A stretch of DNA of 48,690 nt, taken from an uncultured Clostridia bacterium (GTDB lineage: Bacteria; Bacillota; Clostridia; Christensenellales; UBA1242). The first letter of the stretch is position 1. Every line of letters starts with the position of its first letter. Shown here one piece after another: positions 17,630 to 26,140 of this stretch. Both the position numbers and the translations under genes were made by a program. The notes under the pieces are model-generated. The model was not told the DNA's origin, ran no database searches, and was given only the letters and a program-made list of their open reading frames with translations. The DNA lies in the NCBI GenBank assembly GCA_937891595.1, contig CALATF010000061.1:1-48690 (forward strand), read 5' to 3'.

Positions 17630-18484
17630 ATGTTTGATAATGGGCTACTAAAATACTTTCCAGAACATGCAACAAAAGATGGATTATTAAATTTAAAACC
17701 ACCTGTTTTTAATATGTTTCCTGGAGTTGATGATTATAGGTTTTTAGATTATCTTGAAACGCAAGAAGGAATTTTTTATGCAAAAAGTGTATCTAAACAA
17801 GTTGCAGACGCAGAAATTTTAATGGGGCAAATATATAATCTTTTAGATTTAGATTGCGCTGTTTATTTAGGTGGTAAAGAGTTCGAAAGTTCAAGCAAAA
17901 TTACAGTTGTTTCAAATAATGTGGTTAAAGGAAATTATGTTTATGCTCATGACCATTTTTCTAAATTAGAAGAGAAAATAGGTAAGTACTGGTGTCTTGA
18001 TTTACCTCAAAGAAAAATAGATAATGTTATAGATTACTCTAAAATAATTACAAAAGAAGCTATGGCAAAGCAAATTTTTATGCGAATAGCGGATGTGGCT
18101 ACTCGTAATATAGATAGAAATACTGCAAACTTTTGTTATAAAATTGAAAATGGAATTATAACAGATTTATCTTTATTTGATAACGGAGCTTGCAGTCAAC
18201 CATATATTGATAGACGTTATTTTCATGATTTTGAATCTAGTGACAATTTAAGTGAATATTTAATGTTGGCTATGGTTAGAGATAACGAAAATATTCGTGA
18301 TTATGTTTCGCTTGAAAGTATAGCTAATAAAATAGGTAACATTAATGTTATTGATACAGCTAAAGATATTAACCAAACTACCGGCTATGTTTTAGATAAG
18401 ACTTTTGTTGATGACACCGCAAGACAAATGGATTATGTTGCAAATGCTTTGGTTTGTAGTGATGAACAATTTTATAATATGTAA
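17630..18484 (+). CDS. HipA/PI3K-like kinase-fold protein, paralogue 3
   Basis: A 284-residue paralogue starting MFDNGLLKYFPEH, with AAAAAGGAG upstream. Kinase-like residues: Lys52 (FYAKSV), Glu62 (DAEILMGQIYN), the loop NIDRNTANFCY with Asp162 and Asn167, and Asp184 in SLFDNGA, which matches the FDNG form of HipA and CtkA proteins. The His of the D-R-H motif is Asn164 here. A conserved NKIGNINVIDTAKDINQTTG block is shared with paralogues 1 and 4 near the C-terminus. Confidence 0.75.
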   Translation: MFDNGLLKYFPEHATKDGLLNLKPPVFNMFPGVDDYRFLDYLETQEGIFYAKSVSKQVADAEILMGQIYNLLDLDCAVYLGGKEFESSSKITVVSNNVVKGNYVYAHDHFSKLEEKIGKYWCLDLPQRKIDNVIDYSKIITKEAMAKQIFMRIADVATRNIDRNTANFCYKIENGIITDLSLFDNGACSQPYIDRRYFHDFESSDNLSEYLMLAMVRDNENIRDYVSLESIANKIGNINVIDTAKDINQTTGYVLDKTFVDDTARQMDYVANALVCSDEQFYNM

Positions 18485-18496
18485 GGAGAAAAAGCC

Positions 18497-19348
18497 ATGC
18501 TAGATAATGGTTTAAATAAATATCTTGAGAAACACATATCGTCGCACGGTTTTTTAAAATTAGACGACTTGGGGTTTGAAATGCAAAAAGGCAAGGGCGC
18601 TTTTTGGGGTGTGCATATGGTTAATACCCCGGAAGGTCAATTTTGTTTAAGAAAAAGTACTGATAGTAGGGTATTCGATAGCGAGATATTATTAGGTCAA
18701 GTTTATAATTTATGTGGGGTAGAAAGTGCAATTTACTTGCCTGTTGTGTATAAAAATAGAACGGGTGTAATTTCTAATAATTTAGATACACCTACTTCTT
18801 ATACTGGGTTTCAATTTAATGAAAAAATGAAAGATGAAACAGGAGAAATGTTTCCGTTTTTATTACCTTCAAAAATAGACCCTAAACAAATGCAAACAAT
18901 AAATAAATATTTTACAAAAGATGCAGTAAGGGACATTATTAAAAAAGTGGTTTTGGATGTTTGTTCTTGCAATACAGATGGACATTTAAGTAATGTAATT
19001 TATCAAACGCAAGATGGTAAAGTATGTAAAATTCAATCATTTGATAATGAATTTAGCGGTAAAATGTTTTTCTCATATGGTCCTGATAGTGAACATACTG
19101 TGTTTTTTAATCCTTTTCAAGGTGGACTTAAAAGAAATAGGGAAGAAATTGTAGATGAGATTAAAAATAACGAAACTTCTTTAAGCTTTATTACACCGCA
19201 AGAAATTGCTGAAAGTATAGGTAGTGTTGATATTATAAATACAGCAAAAGATATAGAACAAAATTTACCAAGAAACTTTTTTAATATGAAATATGTAGAT
19301 GGGATGGCTTATTCTTTTGATAAAATGGCAGAAGATTTAGTTAAATAA
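18497..19348 (+). CDS. HipA/PI3K-like kinase-fold protein, paralogue 4 (altered Lys)
   Basis: A 283-residue paralogue starting MLDNGLNKYLEKH, 12 bp after paralogue 3, with AAGGAG upstream. The catalytic loop is NTDGHLSNVIY (Asp161, His163, Asn166), closest of the four to classical HipA N-x-D-x-H-x-x-N, with Asp183 in QSFDNEF. At the position of the nucleotide-contacting Lys it has Arg52 followed by Lys53 (FCLRKS), so ATP binding may be changed. The shared helix Glu63 (DSEILLGQVYN) is kept. Last gene of the operon; no clear terminator follows at once. Confidence 0.75.
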   Translation: MLDNGLNKYLEKHISSHGFLKLDDLGFEMQKGKGAFWGVHMVNTPEGQFCLRKSTDSRVFDSEILLGQVYNLCGVESAIYLPVVYKNRTGVISNNLDTPTSYTGFQFNEKMKDETGEMFPFLLPSKIDPKQMQTINKYFTKDAVRDIIKKVVLDVCSCNTDGHLSNVIYQTQDGKVCKIQSFDNEFSGKMFFSYGPDSEHTVFFNPFQGGLKRNREEIVDEIKNNETSLSFITPQEIAESIGSVDIINTAKDIEQNLPRNFFNMKYVDGMAYSFDKMAEDLVK

Positions 19349-19591
19349 TTTAAATATTTATAAATAAATTTTGTTAATATTTTACTAGTAAATATCACTA
19401 GATATATAAGTTTTAACTTATAAATAATAGTTCATAAAAAACATTAAAATTAGTATTTCTACTAATTTTTTATTTTTTAAAAGAAGTAATTTTTTGTTTT
19501 ATAATTTTTTTAACAAAGCTCTATCAATTTGAATATTTATTTAATGGACATTAGTAGCATTTATTAAAAAATACAAATATTACTAATTTGC

Positions 19592-19620
19592 TTGCTTAAA
19601 AAAATAATCACATGTAAAAT
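19592..19620 (+). promoter_or_regulatory. Promoter of the lipoprotein gene, possibly leaderless
   Basis: TTGCTT (19592-19597), 17 bp, TAAAAT (19615-19620), followed 7 nt later by the ATG. The rest of 19349-19591 is AT-rich with no feature I can name. Confidence 0.55.
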
Positions 19621-19626
19621 AAAACT

Positions 19627-20244
19627 ATGAAAAAATACATAATAGCATTTTTAATTTTAATAATGTCTGTTTTTACACTTTCAGGGTGTAAAGAAGAAAA
19701 TAGAGAACGTTTGTTAAATATTTCAAGTGACGATACAGCTTTGCTTTCGTTGTTTTCAGATGATGGTTCAAGTGAAAGCAATTTCTTTTTGCAAAATTAT
19801 GGTCATGCATTTATTTCGGTTACAAATACAAGTACTTCTGCTTTTATGGTAGGGGATAGAAATGTAGAACCAAATGAAACAATTACAGTAGGACTTTGGA
19901 ATGTTTTTCAACATAGCGGGATTTGGTATAATTTAGAAAGTAATTACATAAAAGAGCATAACAAATATAATAAAAGGGTTTCTATAACAATAGGTATAGA
20001 TAATAATGATATAAATACTATATCTAGTTTAATAAAAGAAAAAGATCGTTGGACGCCTTTATATAATTGCTCTAAATTTGCTTTAGATGCTTGGAATTTA
20101 GTAGCTGAACAAAGCGAAAAAATAAATGCGAAATTTATAATGTCGCCTTCTTATTTAGTTAATGAAATTTGTAAATTTCAGGAACATGAAAAAGTAAAAG
20201 AGTTAGTTACAGATGAAAATATTAGGTTCTATAAAGAGGTCTAA
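19627..20244 (+). CDS. Lipoprotein, possible permuted papain-like (LRAT/YiiX-like) fold
   Basis: A 205-residue protein with a lipoprotein signal: MKKYIIAFLILIMSVFTLSG then Cys21, so it is exported and lipid-anchored. The mature part has NYGHAFISVTN (His about 59) and, about 85 residues later, PLYNCSKFALDAWN. A His before an N-C-x-x-F-A motif is the order seen in circularly permuted papain-like proteins such as LRAT and YiiX; the match is by motif only. No ribosome binding site is visible, and the promoter places the transcript start at or next to the ATG. The next gene begins 3 bp after its stop. Confidence 0.75.
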   Translation: MKKYIIAFLILIMSVFTLSGCKEENRERLLNISSDDTALLSLFSDDGSSESNFFLQNYGHAFISVTNTSTSAFMVGDRNVEPNETITVGLWNVFQHSGIWYNLESNYIKEHNKYNKRVSITIGIDNNDINTISSLIKEKDRWTPLYNCSKFALDAWNLVAEQSEKINAKFIMSPSYLVNEICKFQEHEKVKELVTDENIRFYKEV

Positions 20245-20247
20245 TTT

Positions 20248-20496
20248 ATGAGTATTTTTAAAAAAATATTTTTGGTAGTGCTTGGTGCAGTAGATTTGTT
20301 TTTATTAGGCAAAAGCATAGGTTATTTAATTTGGGGTATACAAATGCCAAATTCTGTTTCGGGCAGAGAGCTTCAATTTATGGGTGCTTATATTTTAGCT
20401 ATATCTTACTTTTTAGCTGTTATAGCTATTACTTTAATATTTATTTTATGTTTTGTTTTGTGGTCTAAAAAAGCAAAAAAAGAAAAAAACAATTAA
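20248..20496 (+). CDS. Small two-helix membrane protein
   Basis: An 82-residue protein with two membrane helices (about residues 5-30 and 47-72) and a very basic C-terminus (WSKKAKKEKNN). Not recognised. Its ribosome binding site (AAAGAGG) lies inside the end of the lipoprotein gene, so the two are co-transcribed and may work together at the membrane. Confidence 0.7.
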   Translation: MSIFKKIFLVVLGAVDLFLLGKSIGYLIWGIQMPNSVSGRELQFMGAYILAISYFLAVIAITLIFILCFVLWSKKAKKEKNN

Positions 20497-20530
20497 AAGC
20501 TATATTTAAAAATAAATATAGCTTTTTTTT
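20495..20530 (+). terminator. Terminator of the lipoprotein operon
   Basis: AAAAGCTATATTTA pairs with TAAATATAGCTTTT, followed by T8. Confidence 0.85.
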
Positions 20531-20610
20531 GTTAAATTAAAATTAATTAAATTTTAGTTTGTAACAAAATTGATATATTTAACAAAAGATATATTGATTT
20601 TCTTAATTAT

Positions 20611-20639
20611 TTGACTAAACAAAATTATTAATTTACTAT
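20611..20639 (+). promoter_or_regulatory. Promoter of the YfhO-family gene
   Basis: TTGACT (20611-20616), 17 bp, TACTAT (20634-20639), about 28 bp before the ATG. Confidence 0.7.
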
Positions 20640-20667
20640 ACTATATATTTTAACTTTAGAGGTTATT

Positions 20668-23340
20668 ATGACAAATAGTGTAAAAGAAGTTTTGAATGAA
20701 GAAAGTAATAAAAATAAAATTAATATTAACTGGTCTAAGGTTTTAGAATATTCTTTGCCTGCCTTAATTGCTACTATGGTTTTTGTTATAGCCATGATAA
20801 TAAAGGGGGTATATCCTTTTGGAATAAAAAGTATGGGCTATATAGATTTTAACGACGGGTTAATTCCTTCTTACACAGCGTTATGGGATGTTTTGCATGG
20901 TAAGTTTGATGGTTTAGTTTCTTGGAATTTAGGAGCAGGAGGTAGCCTTTTCTCATCTTTTATATTAAACAGCTTTTTATCACCTATTAGTTGGATAGTT
21001 GCACTTTTTGCAAGAGAAAAGATTATTTACTCTATAGCATTAGTTGTCATTATTATGTTTGCTTTAATGGCAACAACCTCTTATATTTGTTTTAAAAAAT
21101 TTTTTAAAAATACAAATAAATATGTTCTACTTCTTTTTAGTTCAATTTGGACTTTTTCGGGCTGGACATTAGTCCATTTTACAAACATAGGTTGGCTTAA
21201 TTTAATGATATTATTGCCATTACTTTTGTTAAGTGCCAAGAAACTTATTGAAGATCATAAAATATTTTGGTTTGTTATTATTTTAACATATATGCTTATG
21301 CTTAGTTATTACATTACATATATGGTTTTGGTGGGAGTAGTAATAACTGCAACATTATATATTTTTATTCTTGCTAAAGAAAAGAAAAAAATATCAGCTC
21401 TTTTATTTTTTGCCGTTATGATTTCAATTTTAATCAGCTTAGTTGTGTTTATCCCTTCGTGTGTTACTTCATTGCAAGCACATAGATTTAGCGGAACTGC
21501 AACTGCTAACCCAAAAACTGAATTGTTTGACCATTTCTTTTCAAAGCTAGCAGTTCTTATAATATATGCAGTCCCTGTTGTGTTTTTTGTAAAATTACTT
21601 TTTACTTATAAAAAAGATAAGAAAAACGTTTTGTTTTTTATATTAACATTTATTATTTTAATTCTTGGCTTGTTTATAGAGCCTATTAATAAAATGTGGC
21701 ATACAGGTAGTTACTATTGTTTCCCTTATAGATATAGTTTTGTTATCATTTTCTTTTTAATATTTACTTCGCTTTATTACATAAACAAATATATTTCAGT
21801 TAAAGAGGGTACTGAAAACAATATAAATACAAATAAAAATTCAAAAATGTTTTGGGTTGCATTTGTATTTGTTGGTTTAATGTCAATATTTTTTAGTGTT
21901 ATACTATCCATGTCTGGAACAAATATAATTCCTTATAGACAATTAAGGTTTGGTGCTTTCACTGCTTTCTTAATGCCTTTTATATTTACTTATATCTTTA
22001 TAGAAATGTGTTTAAAAATTAAAAATTCTAAATTATCTTTTGCTAAAATATCGGGTGGAATTTTAATTTTTGTTTTGTGTTTTGCGCAAATTCTAGGGTA
22101 TACAATAGGATATTGTTCTTTAAATTCAACAACTAAAAACGAAAGGATAACTAATGTTTTTTCAATAGAAACAACATTATTAGATAGTGGTTATAAAATA
22201 AAAGATAGAGAAAATTTATACAATAATAATTTTCCACTTTTGCTTGATTATCCTTCTTTAACAACATGGATACATATTTCAAGTGAAGAACAATTTATAA
22301 GTTATAATAATTTAGGTTATGGCACTGTTTCAACCCTTTTAAAATCGGCAGGGGGAACAGTTTTAACAGACATTTTGCTTGGAAATAAATATGTATTATC
22401 TAAACAAAATCTAAATGAAGAATACTATACTTTGTTAAATTCTTTTGATTTTGTTGAAGGGGACAAAAAAGAAAAAGTAAATTTATACGAATTGAATTTT
22501 AATTTTGATTTAATTTATACAACAAATATTGATTTAACAAGCTTACTTGAAAATAGTGATAACTGGTTTATAAACCATAACACTTTATATAAAACTTTAT
22601 ATAATCAAGCAGAAGATATAATAACACCTGTAGAGTATGCTGTAACCGAAATAGAAAAGGGTGTATATAAAATTCAAGTTAGCAACATTCCAAATAGCAA
22701 TATTTATATGCATAATAAGTTGTTAGATTCGTTTACCATAACTCAAAATGATTATAAGTTTAACATATATAACGGGCTTGTTGATTTAGGTATTAGTGAA
22801 GAAAATGTAATAGAATTTATTTGCGAGATAGAAGATATTTCCTTAGAAGAATTAAATTCAAAATTATTATTCGGCTCTTTTGATATACAAACTTTTAAGC
22901 AAGTTCACAATGAAAAAGCTTTAAATAATTCAAAACTTAATTTTGATGGCAAATCTATAAAGGTAAGTATAAATAACACTAATAACGATAAATATGCTTT
23001 TATTCCTTACACATATTTGAAAAATATGGTAGGGAATGTAAATGGTGATAGCGTAGAAATTAAACAAGCTTTTAATGCATTTATGTTTGTAGAACTTCAA
23101 CAAGGTCAAAACGAAATTGTTGTTACATACAAACCTCAGTTATTAACAATATGTTTAATTATAACATTAATGTCTTTAGCTGTTTTTGTAGCACTAACTA
23201 TATTAAGTAAATATTTTAAACTTATAAACAATAATATTATTGCATGGATAGGTGTAGGTGGTGCTTGTATTCTTTTAGGCGTGGTATCTTTCTTAGTTTT
23301 CTTAAAACCTTTCTTCAATTTTATAATTTTATTATTTTAA
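20668..23340 (+). CDS. YfhO family membrane protein (GT-C-like)
   Basis: An 890-residue membrane protein. After a short cytoplasmic start there are about a dozen helices to residue 490, then an outside domain of about 330 residues, then two closing helices. The first loop GYIDFNDGLIPSYTALWDVL and SWNLGAGGSLFSSFILNSFLSP is typical of YfhO, whose acidic loop residues are thought to bind metal and a lipid-linked sugar. Bacillus YfhO is linked to sugar decoration of teichoic acids; the same role here is inference. Single gene with promoter and terminator. Confidence 0.9.
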   Translation: MTNSVKEVLNEESNKNKININWSKVLEYSLPALIATMVFVIAMIIKGVYPFGIKSMGYIDFNDGLIPSYTALWDVLHGKFDGLVSWNLGAGGSLFSSFILNSFLSPISWIVALFAREKIIYSIALVVIIMFALMATTSYICFKKFFKNTNKYVLLLFSSIWTFSGWTLVHFTNIGWLNLMILLPLLLLSAKKLIEDHKIFWFVIILTYMLMLSYYITYMVLVGVVITATLYIFILAKEKKKISALLFFAVMISILISLVVFIPSCVTSLQAHRFSGTATANPKTELFDHFFSKLAVLIIYAVPVVFFVKLLFTYKKDKKNVLFFILTFIILILGLFIEPINKMWHTGSYYCFPYRYSFVIIFFLIFTSLYYINKYISVKEGTENNINTNKNSKMFWVAFVFVGLMSIFFSVILSMSGTNIIPYRQLRFGAFTAFLMPFIFTYIFIEMCLKIKNSKLSFAKISGGILIFVLCFAQILGYTIGYCSLNSTTKNERITNVFSIETTLLDSGYKIKDRENLYNNNFPLLLDYPSLTTWIHISSEEQFISYNNLGYGTVSTLLKSAGGTVLTDILLGNKYVLSKQNLNEEYYTLLNSFDFVEGDKKEKVNLYELNFNFDLIYTTNIDLTSLLENSDNWFINHNTLYKTLYNQAEDIITPVEYAVTEIEKGVYKIQVSNIPNSNIYMHNKLLDSFTITQNDYKFNIYNGLVDLGISEENVIEFICEIEDISLEELNSKLLFGSFDIQTFKQVHNEKALNNSKLNFDGKSIKVSINNTNNDKYAFIPYTYLKNMVGNVNGDSVEIKQAFNAFMFVELQQGQNEIVVTYKPQLLTICLIITLMSLAVFVALTILSKYFKLINNNIIAWIGVGGACILLGVVSFLVFLKPFFNFIILLF

Positions 23341-23352
23341 TTTTTAAAAATG

Positions 23353-23387
23353 AAAAAAAAGTACTTAAATTAATAAGTACTTTTTTT
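23353..23387. terminator. Bidirectional terminator
   Basis: AAAAAAAGTACTTA pairs with TAAGTACTTTTTTT between convergent genes. Confidence 0.85.
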
Positions 23388-23403
23388 AACGAGTTTTAAA
23401 AAA

Positions 23404-23949
23404 TTATAAATAGAATGTTTCTTTTATTTTATTTGCTACTTGTTTTGCAGATAAATTCGAGTTATCTATTTTAATATATTTTTTATGTTTTATTTCACCT
23501 TCAATACTTTCAAAACGATGTTTTAAATCGTCATTAATAAGCCTTTTATTAGATTGCTCGATATCTCTTTTTGAAGCTTTATGGTTAAGCCTATTCTCAG
23601 TAGAATTTCTTTGTAATCTAATTTCTTGAGATGTAACTAATTCTACATAATATATGTCTGCTTTTTTAAATATTTTATGTAAATGTTTAATGTGTTTCCA
23701 GTCGTTTTTAGAATCAAATGCCCACATAAAAGTAAAAATTAAACCATAGTTATCAGATTTAGCAAAATTTTTAAAAACAGATTCTCTAAAATCATTAATA
23801 ACATTGTTGTTTCTTTTTCCAAAAATTTCAAGTACAGGTTCAATGGACATATGGTTATGAAATAATTTTAATTTCGTTATTTTCGTTAACTCTTGTCCCA
23901 CTGTCATTTTACCTACAGCAGAATTTCCAAATATTAATACAAGTTTCAT
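23404..23949 (-). CDS. P-loop ATPase/kinase-like protein
   Basis: A 181-residue protein with Walker A IFGNSAVGKMTVGQEL right at the start and a shikimate-kinase-like layout: HNHMSIEPVLEIF as a likely acceptor-binding part, IFTFMWAFDSKNDWKHI, and a lid region rich in Arg and Asn (EIRLQRNSTENRLNHKASKRD). It probably phosphorylates a small molecule; the acceptor is unknown. It lies just outside the tRNA-linked island. Confidence 0.8.
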   Translation of the reverse strand: MKLVLIFGNSAVGKMTVGQELTKITKLKLFHNHMSIEPVLEIFGKRNNNVINDFRESVFKNFAKSDNYGLIFTFMWAFDSKNDWKHIKHLHKIFKKADIYYVELVTSQEIRLQRNSTENRLNHKASKRDIEQSNKRLINDDLKHRFESIEGEIKHKKYIKIDNSNLSAKQVANKIKETFYL

Positions 23950-24011
23950 AAAACCTTTCCAAATTTACAAGTATTTTATCATAAATTAAAAATTTTACAA
24001 AATAAAAAAAC

Positions 24012-24042
24012 AAACCTAAACCGGGAATATCGATTTAGGTTT
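24012..24042 (-). terminator. Terminator-like hairpin related to that of the tRNA-Ser gene
   Basis: AAACCTAAA pairs with TTTAGGTTT. The hairpin and loop are nearly the same as the tRNA-Ser terminator at 38910-38940. Confidence 0.7.
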
Positions 24043-24134
24043 GAGTTGGCGGGATAGTGCCAATTCGCACCCTCGCCAAATTAAGATAATATAAGGCATA
24101 AATTTGTGTGCGAACGCAGTTCCGATTGGCGGAG
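24012..24134. repeat. tRNA-3'-end-like sequence, candidate island end (copy A)
   Basis: The first part (24012-24070) resembles the tRNA-Ser 3' end plus its terminator at 38910-38969 in the same orientation. Bases 24046-24120 match 29124-29198 at roughly 87 percent without gaps, and 24106-24134 is identical to 31600-31628 (29 bp). It cannot fold as a full tRNA. Read as a candidate attachment-site relic. Confidence 0.55.
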
Positions 24135-24181
24135 CAAACAAAGTTCAGGTTGAACTAAAAACTATAAGTAATAATATTGAA

Positions 24182-25417
24182 TTAAACTTCAACATCTTGT
24201 TTTAGTTTTTCTACTAGATTATTTATTCTATTTAGTAAATCGTCATATGTCATAATTTCAACGATGTCTTTATATTGTCGCCTAATTAACTCAAAGTCAT
24301 CTTTTTGTTCTTTTGTTAATTTGTCGCTTCTTCCAAGAAGAATTAACCCTTTAGGATTGTTGATGAAAATATCACTTGTAGATAATGTAGTATCAGGATT
24401 GTCTTCTTTCAGTTTTTTAATGATGTTGATTTTTGACTTATCGTGATTTTGATTTAAAGCATTTATATATTTAGTTGTTTGAACTACAACATCTGTAAAT
24501 ATTTTTTGTGGAACATAATTATTTCTGTTCTTACAATTTCTGATTATTTGAGTATCATCAGGTTTTTTTATTTCCATTATGTCAATATATCCATTACTAT
24601 CAATTAAAGTAAAGTCTGGATGTTTATCATATCCGTGGATTTCGCCAAAATTAACTTCTCTAATTGCATACAAATATTTTGGAAACAAAACACATAATAT
24701 GTTTTTTATCTTGTTTTGCCAAGCCTTTTCATCAAACGATTTATAAGTTTTTAACATTTTTGTTAATTCTTCTTGAGACGAATTTAACATATTTAATTTT
24801 AATAAACTTATGTTTCTTGAAAATTTATTATCGGTTAATGAATTATTCTTTTTGTTTAGATAATTTTCATATTTTGTTTTATACACATCTAAATTATCAA
24901 AATATTCACTTAATGCAGTAGCTATTCTCATGTGTGAATACTTAATTATTTCTGTATTGTTTGGAAAATTATTTAACAGATTTTTATAGGCGCTCAAAGG
25001 AATTTTATTAGTATTATCATCATTAACATTATAATTTTCATCTGATACTAAATAAATTTGTTCTTTGACAACATCTTCCAATTTAGAAATTATTGAAATA
25101 TTTTTATTTGCAGTAAAGAAGTTGGGTGTTATATGTATACTTTTTTCAATATATATGTCAATATCAATGCCGAATATTTCTTTGTCTAATGCAAAATAGT
25201 TGTTTCTTTCAACACCAATTTGAAATGCGATATTTTCTTCTTCATCTAAATCTTCGTCTATTTCATGTAAATCTAAAATCTTGCCTTTAGATAATCTATA
25301 TGTATTTTTAAGATAATGGTTTTCTCCTTTGTTTAATTTGTCTTGCAACCAATATGTGCCAGATTCTGGAGAATAAATTGCTATCAATTTTGAGTTATGT
25401 TTTTTTATTTCAATCAT
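24182..25417 (-). CDS. Shedu-like (DUF4263) anti-phage nuclease
   Basis: A 411-residue protein. The C-terminal 190 residues carry the DUF4263 layout: a helix with EKAWQNKIKNILCVLFPKYL, then the PD-(D/E)xK nuclease core PDFTLIDSNGYIDIMEIKKP (Asp268, Glu282, Lys284), VVVQTTKYINALN, PKGLILLGRSDKL and the closing VEIMTYDDLLNRINNL. Shedu (SduA) is a single-gene phage defence nuclease; N-terminal regions vary and are thought to sense the trigger. Here about 220 unassigned residues precede the nuclease. It lies at the outer edge of the island and is read away from the rest. Confidence 0.85.
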   Translation of the reverse strand: MIEIKKHNSKLIAIYSPESGTYWLQDKLNKGENHYLKNTYRLSKGKILDLHEIDEDLDEEENIAFQIGVERNNYFALDKEIFGIDIDIYIEKSIHITPNFFTANKNISIISKLEDVVKEQIYLVSDENYNVNDDNTNKIPLSAYKNLLNNFPNNTEIIKYSHMRIATALSEYFDNLDVYKTKYENYLNKKNNSLTDNKFSRNISLLKLNMLNSSQEELTKMLKTYKSFDEKAWQNKIKNILCVLFPKYLYAIREVNFGEIHGYDKHPDFTLIDSNGYIDIMEIKKPDDTQIIRNCKNRNNYVPQKIFTDVVVQTTKYINALNQNHDKSKINIIKKLKEDNPDTTLSTSDIFINNPKGLILLGRSDKLTKEQKDDFELIRRQYKDIVEIMTYDDLLNRINNLVEKLKQDVEV

Positions 25418-25498
25418 ATTAGCTCCTTTTTAGTCGTTATCATTATATCATGAAAAATGCAAAAATTGTTGAAAAATCCTCAATTTTATAAAAATATA

Positions 25499-25507
25499 TG
25501 TTATAAT
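25499..25507 (+). promoter_or_regulatory. Extended -10 promoter
   Basis: TGTTATAAT, the TG-n-TATAAT form. The 20 bp around it (25490-25509) are identical to 29272-29291 before another island gene. Confidence 0.65.
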
Positions 25508-25527
25508 GTTTTGTAATGAGGTAATTT

Positions 25528-25797
25528 ATGAACACAGATAAAGTATTAGATATAGCAAAAGACATAAAAGAAATAAACGATGTGCTTAACCCTAATGTTA
25601 TTTTTGATAGAAAGAAAGCTGAAGATATAATTAGGAAACACAATGCGACAGATGAGCTTGTTGCAACATTTAACTCGCCATTAAATCCTGGATATACAAC
25701 TTTTGAAAAAGCCACAAATGAAATGGTTATGAACAATTTAATATCAATAAGAAATATTTTAGTTGTAAAGTTACAGCAAGAAAGTTCTAAAAAATAG
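25528..25797 (+). CDS. Unknown 89-residue protein
   Basis: A small soluble, charged protein with two or three predicted helices (VLDIAKDIKEINDVLN, RKKAEDIIRKHN, NEMVMNNLISIRNILVVKL). Not recognised. It has an extended -10 promoter, a GAGG site before the ATG and its own terminator, and is divergent from the Shedu-like gene. A small neighbour could modulate that nuclease, but nothing in the sequence shows it. The antisense frame is a shadow. Confidence 0.65.
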   Translation: MNTDKVLDIAKDIKEINDVLNPNVIFDRKKAEDIIRKHNATDELVATFNSPLNPGYTTFEKATNEMVMNNLISIRNILVVKLQQESSKK

Positions 25798-25821
25798 GAC
25801 TAATACAATTAAACTATTCCC

Positions 25822-25850
25822 AAAGCACTTAATTATTTAAGTGTTTTTTT
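25822..25850 (+). terminator. Terminator of the 89-residue protein gene
   Basis: CACTTAA and TTAAGTG hairpin followed by T7. Confidence 0.75.
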
Positions 25851-25869
25851 ATTCTTATTTTTATTTTAT

Positions 25870-25898
25870 TTGCTTTTGAAATTGTTTTTTGTTATACT
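25870..25898 (+). promoter_or_regulatory. Promoter of the AbrB-like/BcgI-like operon
   Basis: TTGCTT (25870-25875), 17 bp, TATACT (25893-25898). Confidence 0.65.
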
Positions 25899-25935
25899 TA
25901 AAAAGTAAAGAAAATAAAGAAAATGGAGTTTAAAA

Positions 25936-26139
25936 ATGCAAAAAATTAAAGAAGCAGTTCTTTCTTCCAAAGGACAGATAACTGTTCCTAAAGCAATAAG
26001 AGAAATACTGCATGTTGAAAATGGCGATAGTTTAGTCTTTTATATTGAAGATGATGAAGTTAAAATAACAAGCACTAACAACTTAGATATAAAATTAAAA
26101 AATGAAAAAAGAAAAGCATTTGTAAGAAAGGGGAAATAA
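25936..26139 (+). CDS. AbrB/SpoVT-family DNA-binding protein
   Basis: A 67-residue swapped-hairpin protein: LSSKGQITVPKAIREILHVENGDSLVFYIEDDEV is a complete SpoVT-AbrB domain, followed by a basic tail. Such proteins are transition regulators or antitoxins (MazE type). It is the first gene of an operon with the fused restriction-modification enzyme, 1 bp upstream, so it may regulate that operon. No toxin of MazF or PIN type is next to it. Confidence 0.88.
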   Translation: MQKIKEAVLSSKGQITVPKAIREILHVENGDSLVFYIEDDEVKITSTNNLDIKLKNEKRKAFVRKGK

Positions 26140-26140
26140 A

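Noticed and set aside
15886..19348. Classical hipBA toxin-antitoxin modules
   Set aside because: Proteins are far shorter than HipA, no HipB-type gene lies near, and four copies are in one operon.
24012..24134. Intact tRNA gene on the minus strand
   Set aside because: Only a 3'-end-like part is seen; there is no matching 5' acceptor strand, D-arm or anticodon arm.
25443..25736. Minus-strand 97-residue frame
   Set aside because: It is antisense to the 25528 gene, which has a ribosome binding site, promoter and terminator; the hydrophobic translation is a shadow.
25936..26139. MazE antitoxin of a toxin-antitoxin pair
   Set aside because: The next gene is a restriction-modification enzyme and no MazF- or PIN-type toxin is adjacent, so a regulator is the safer call.
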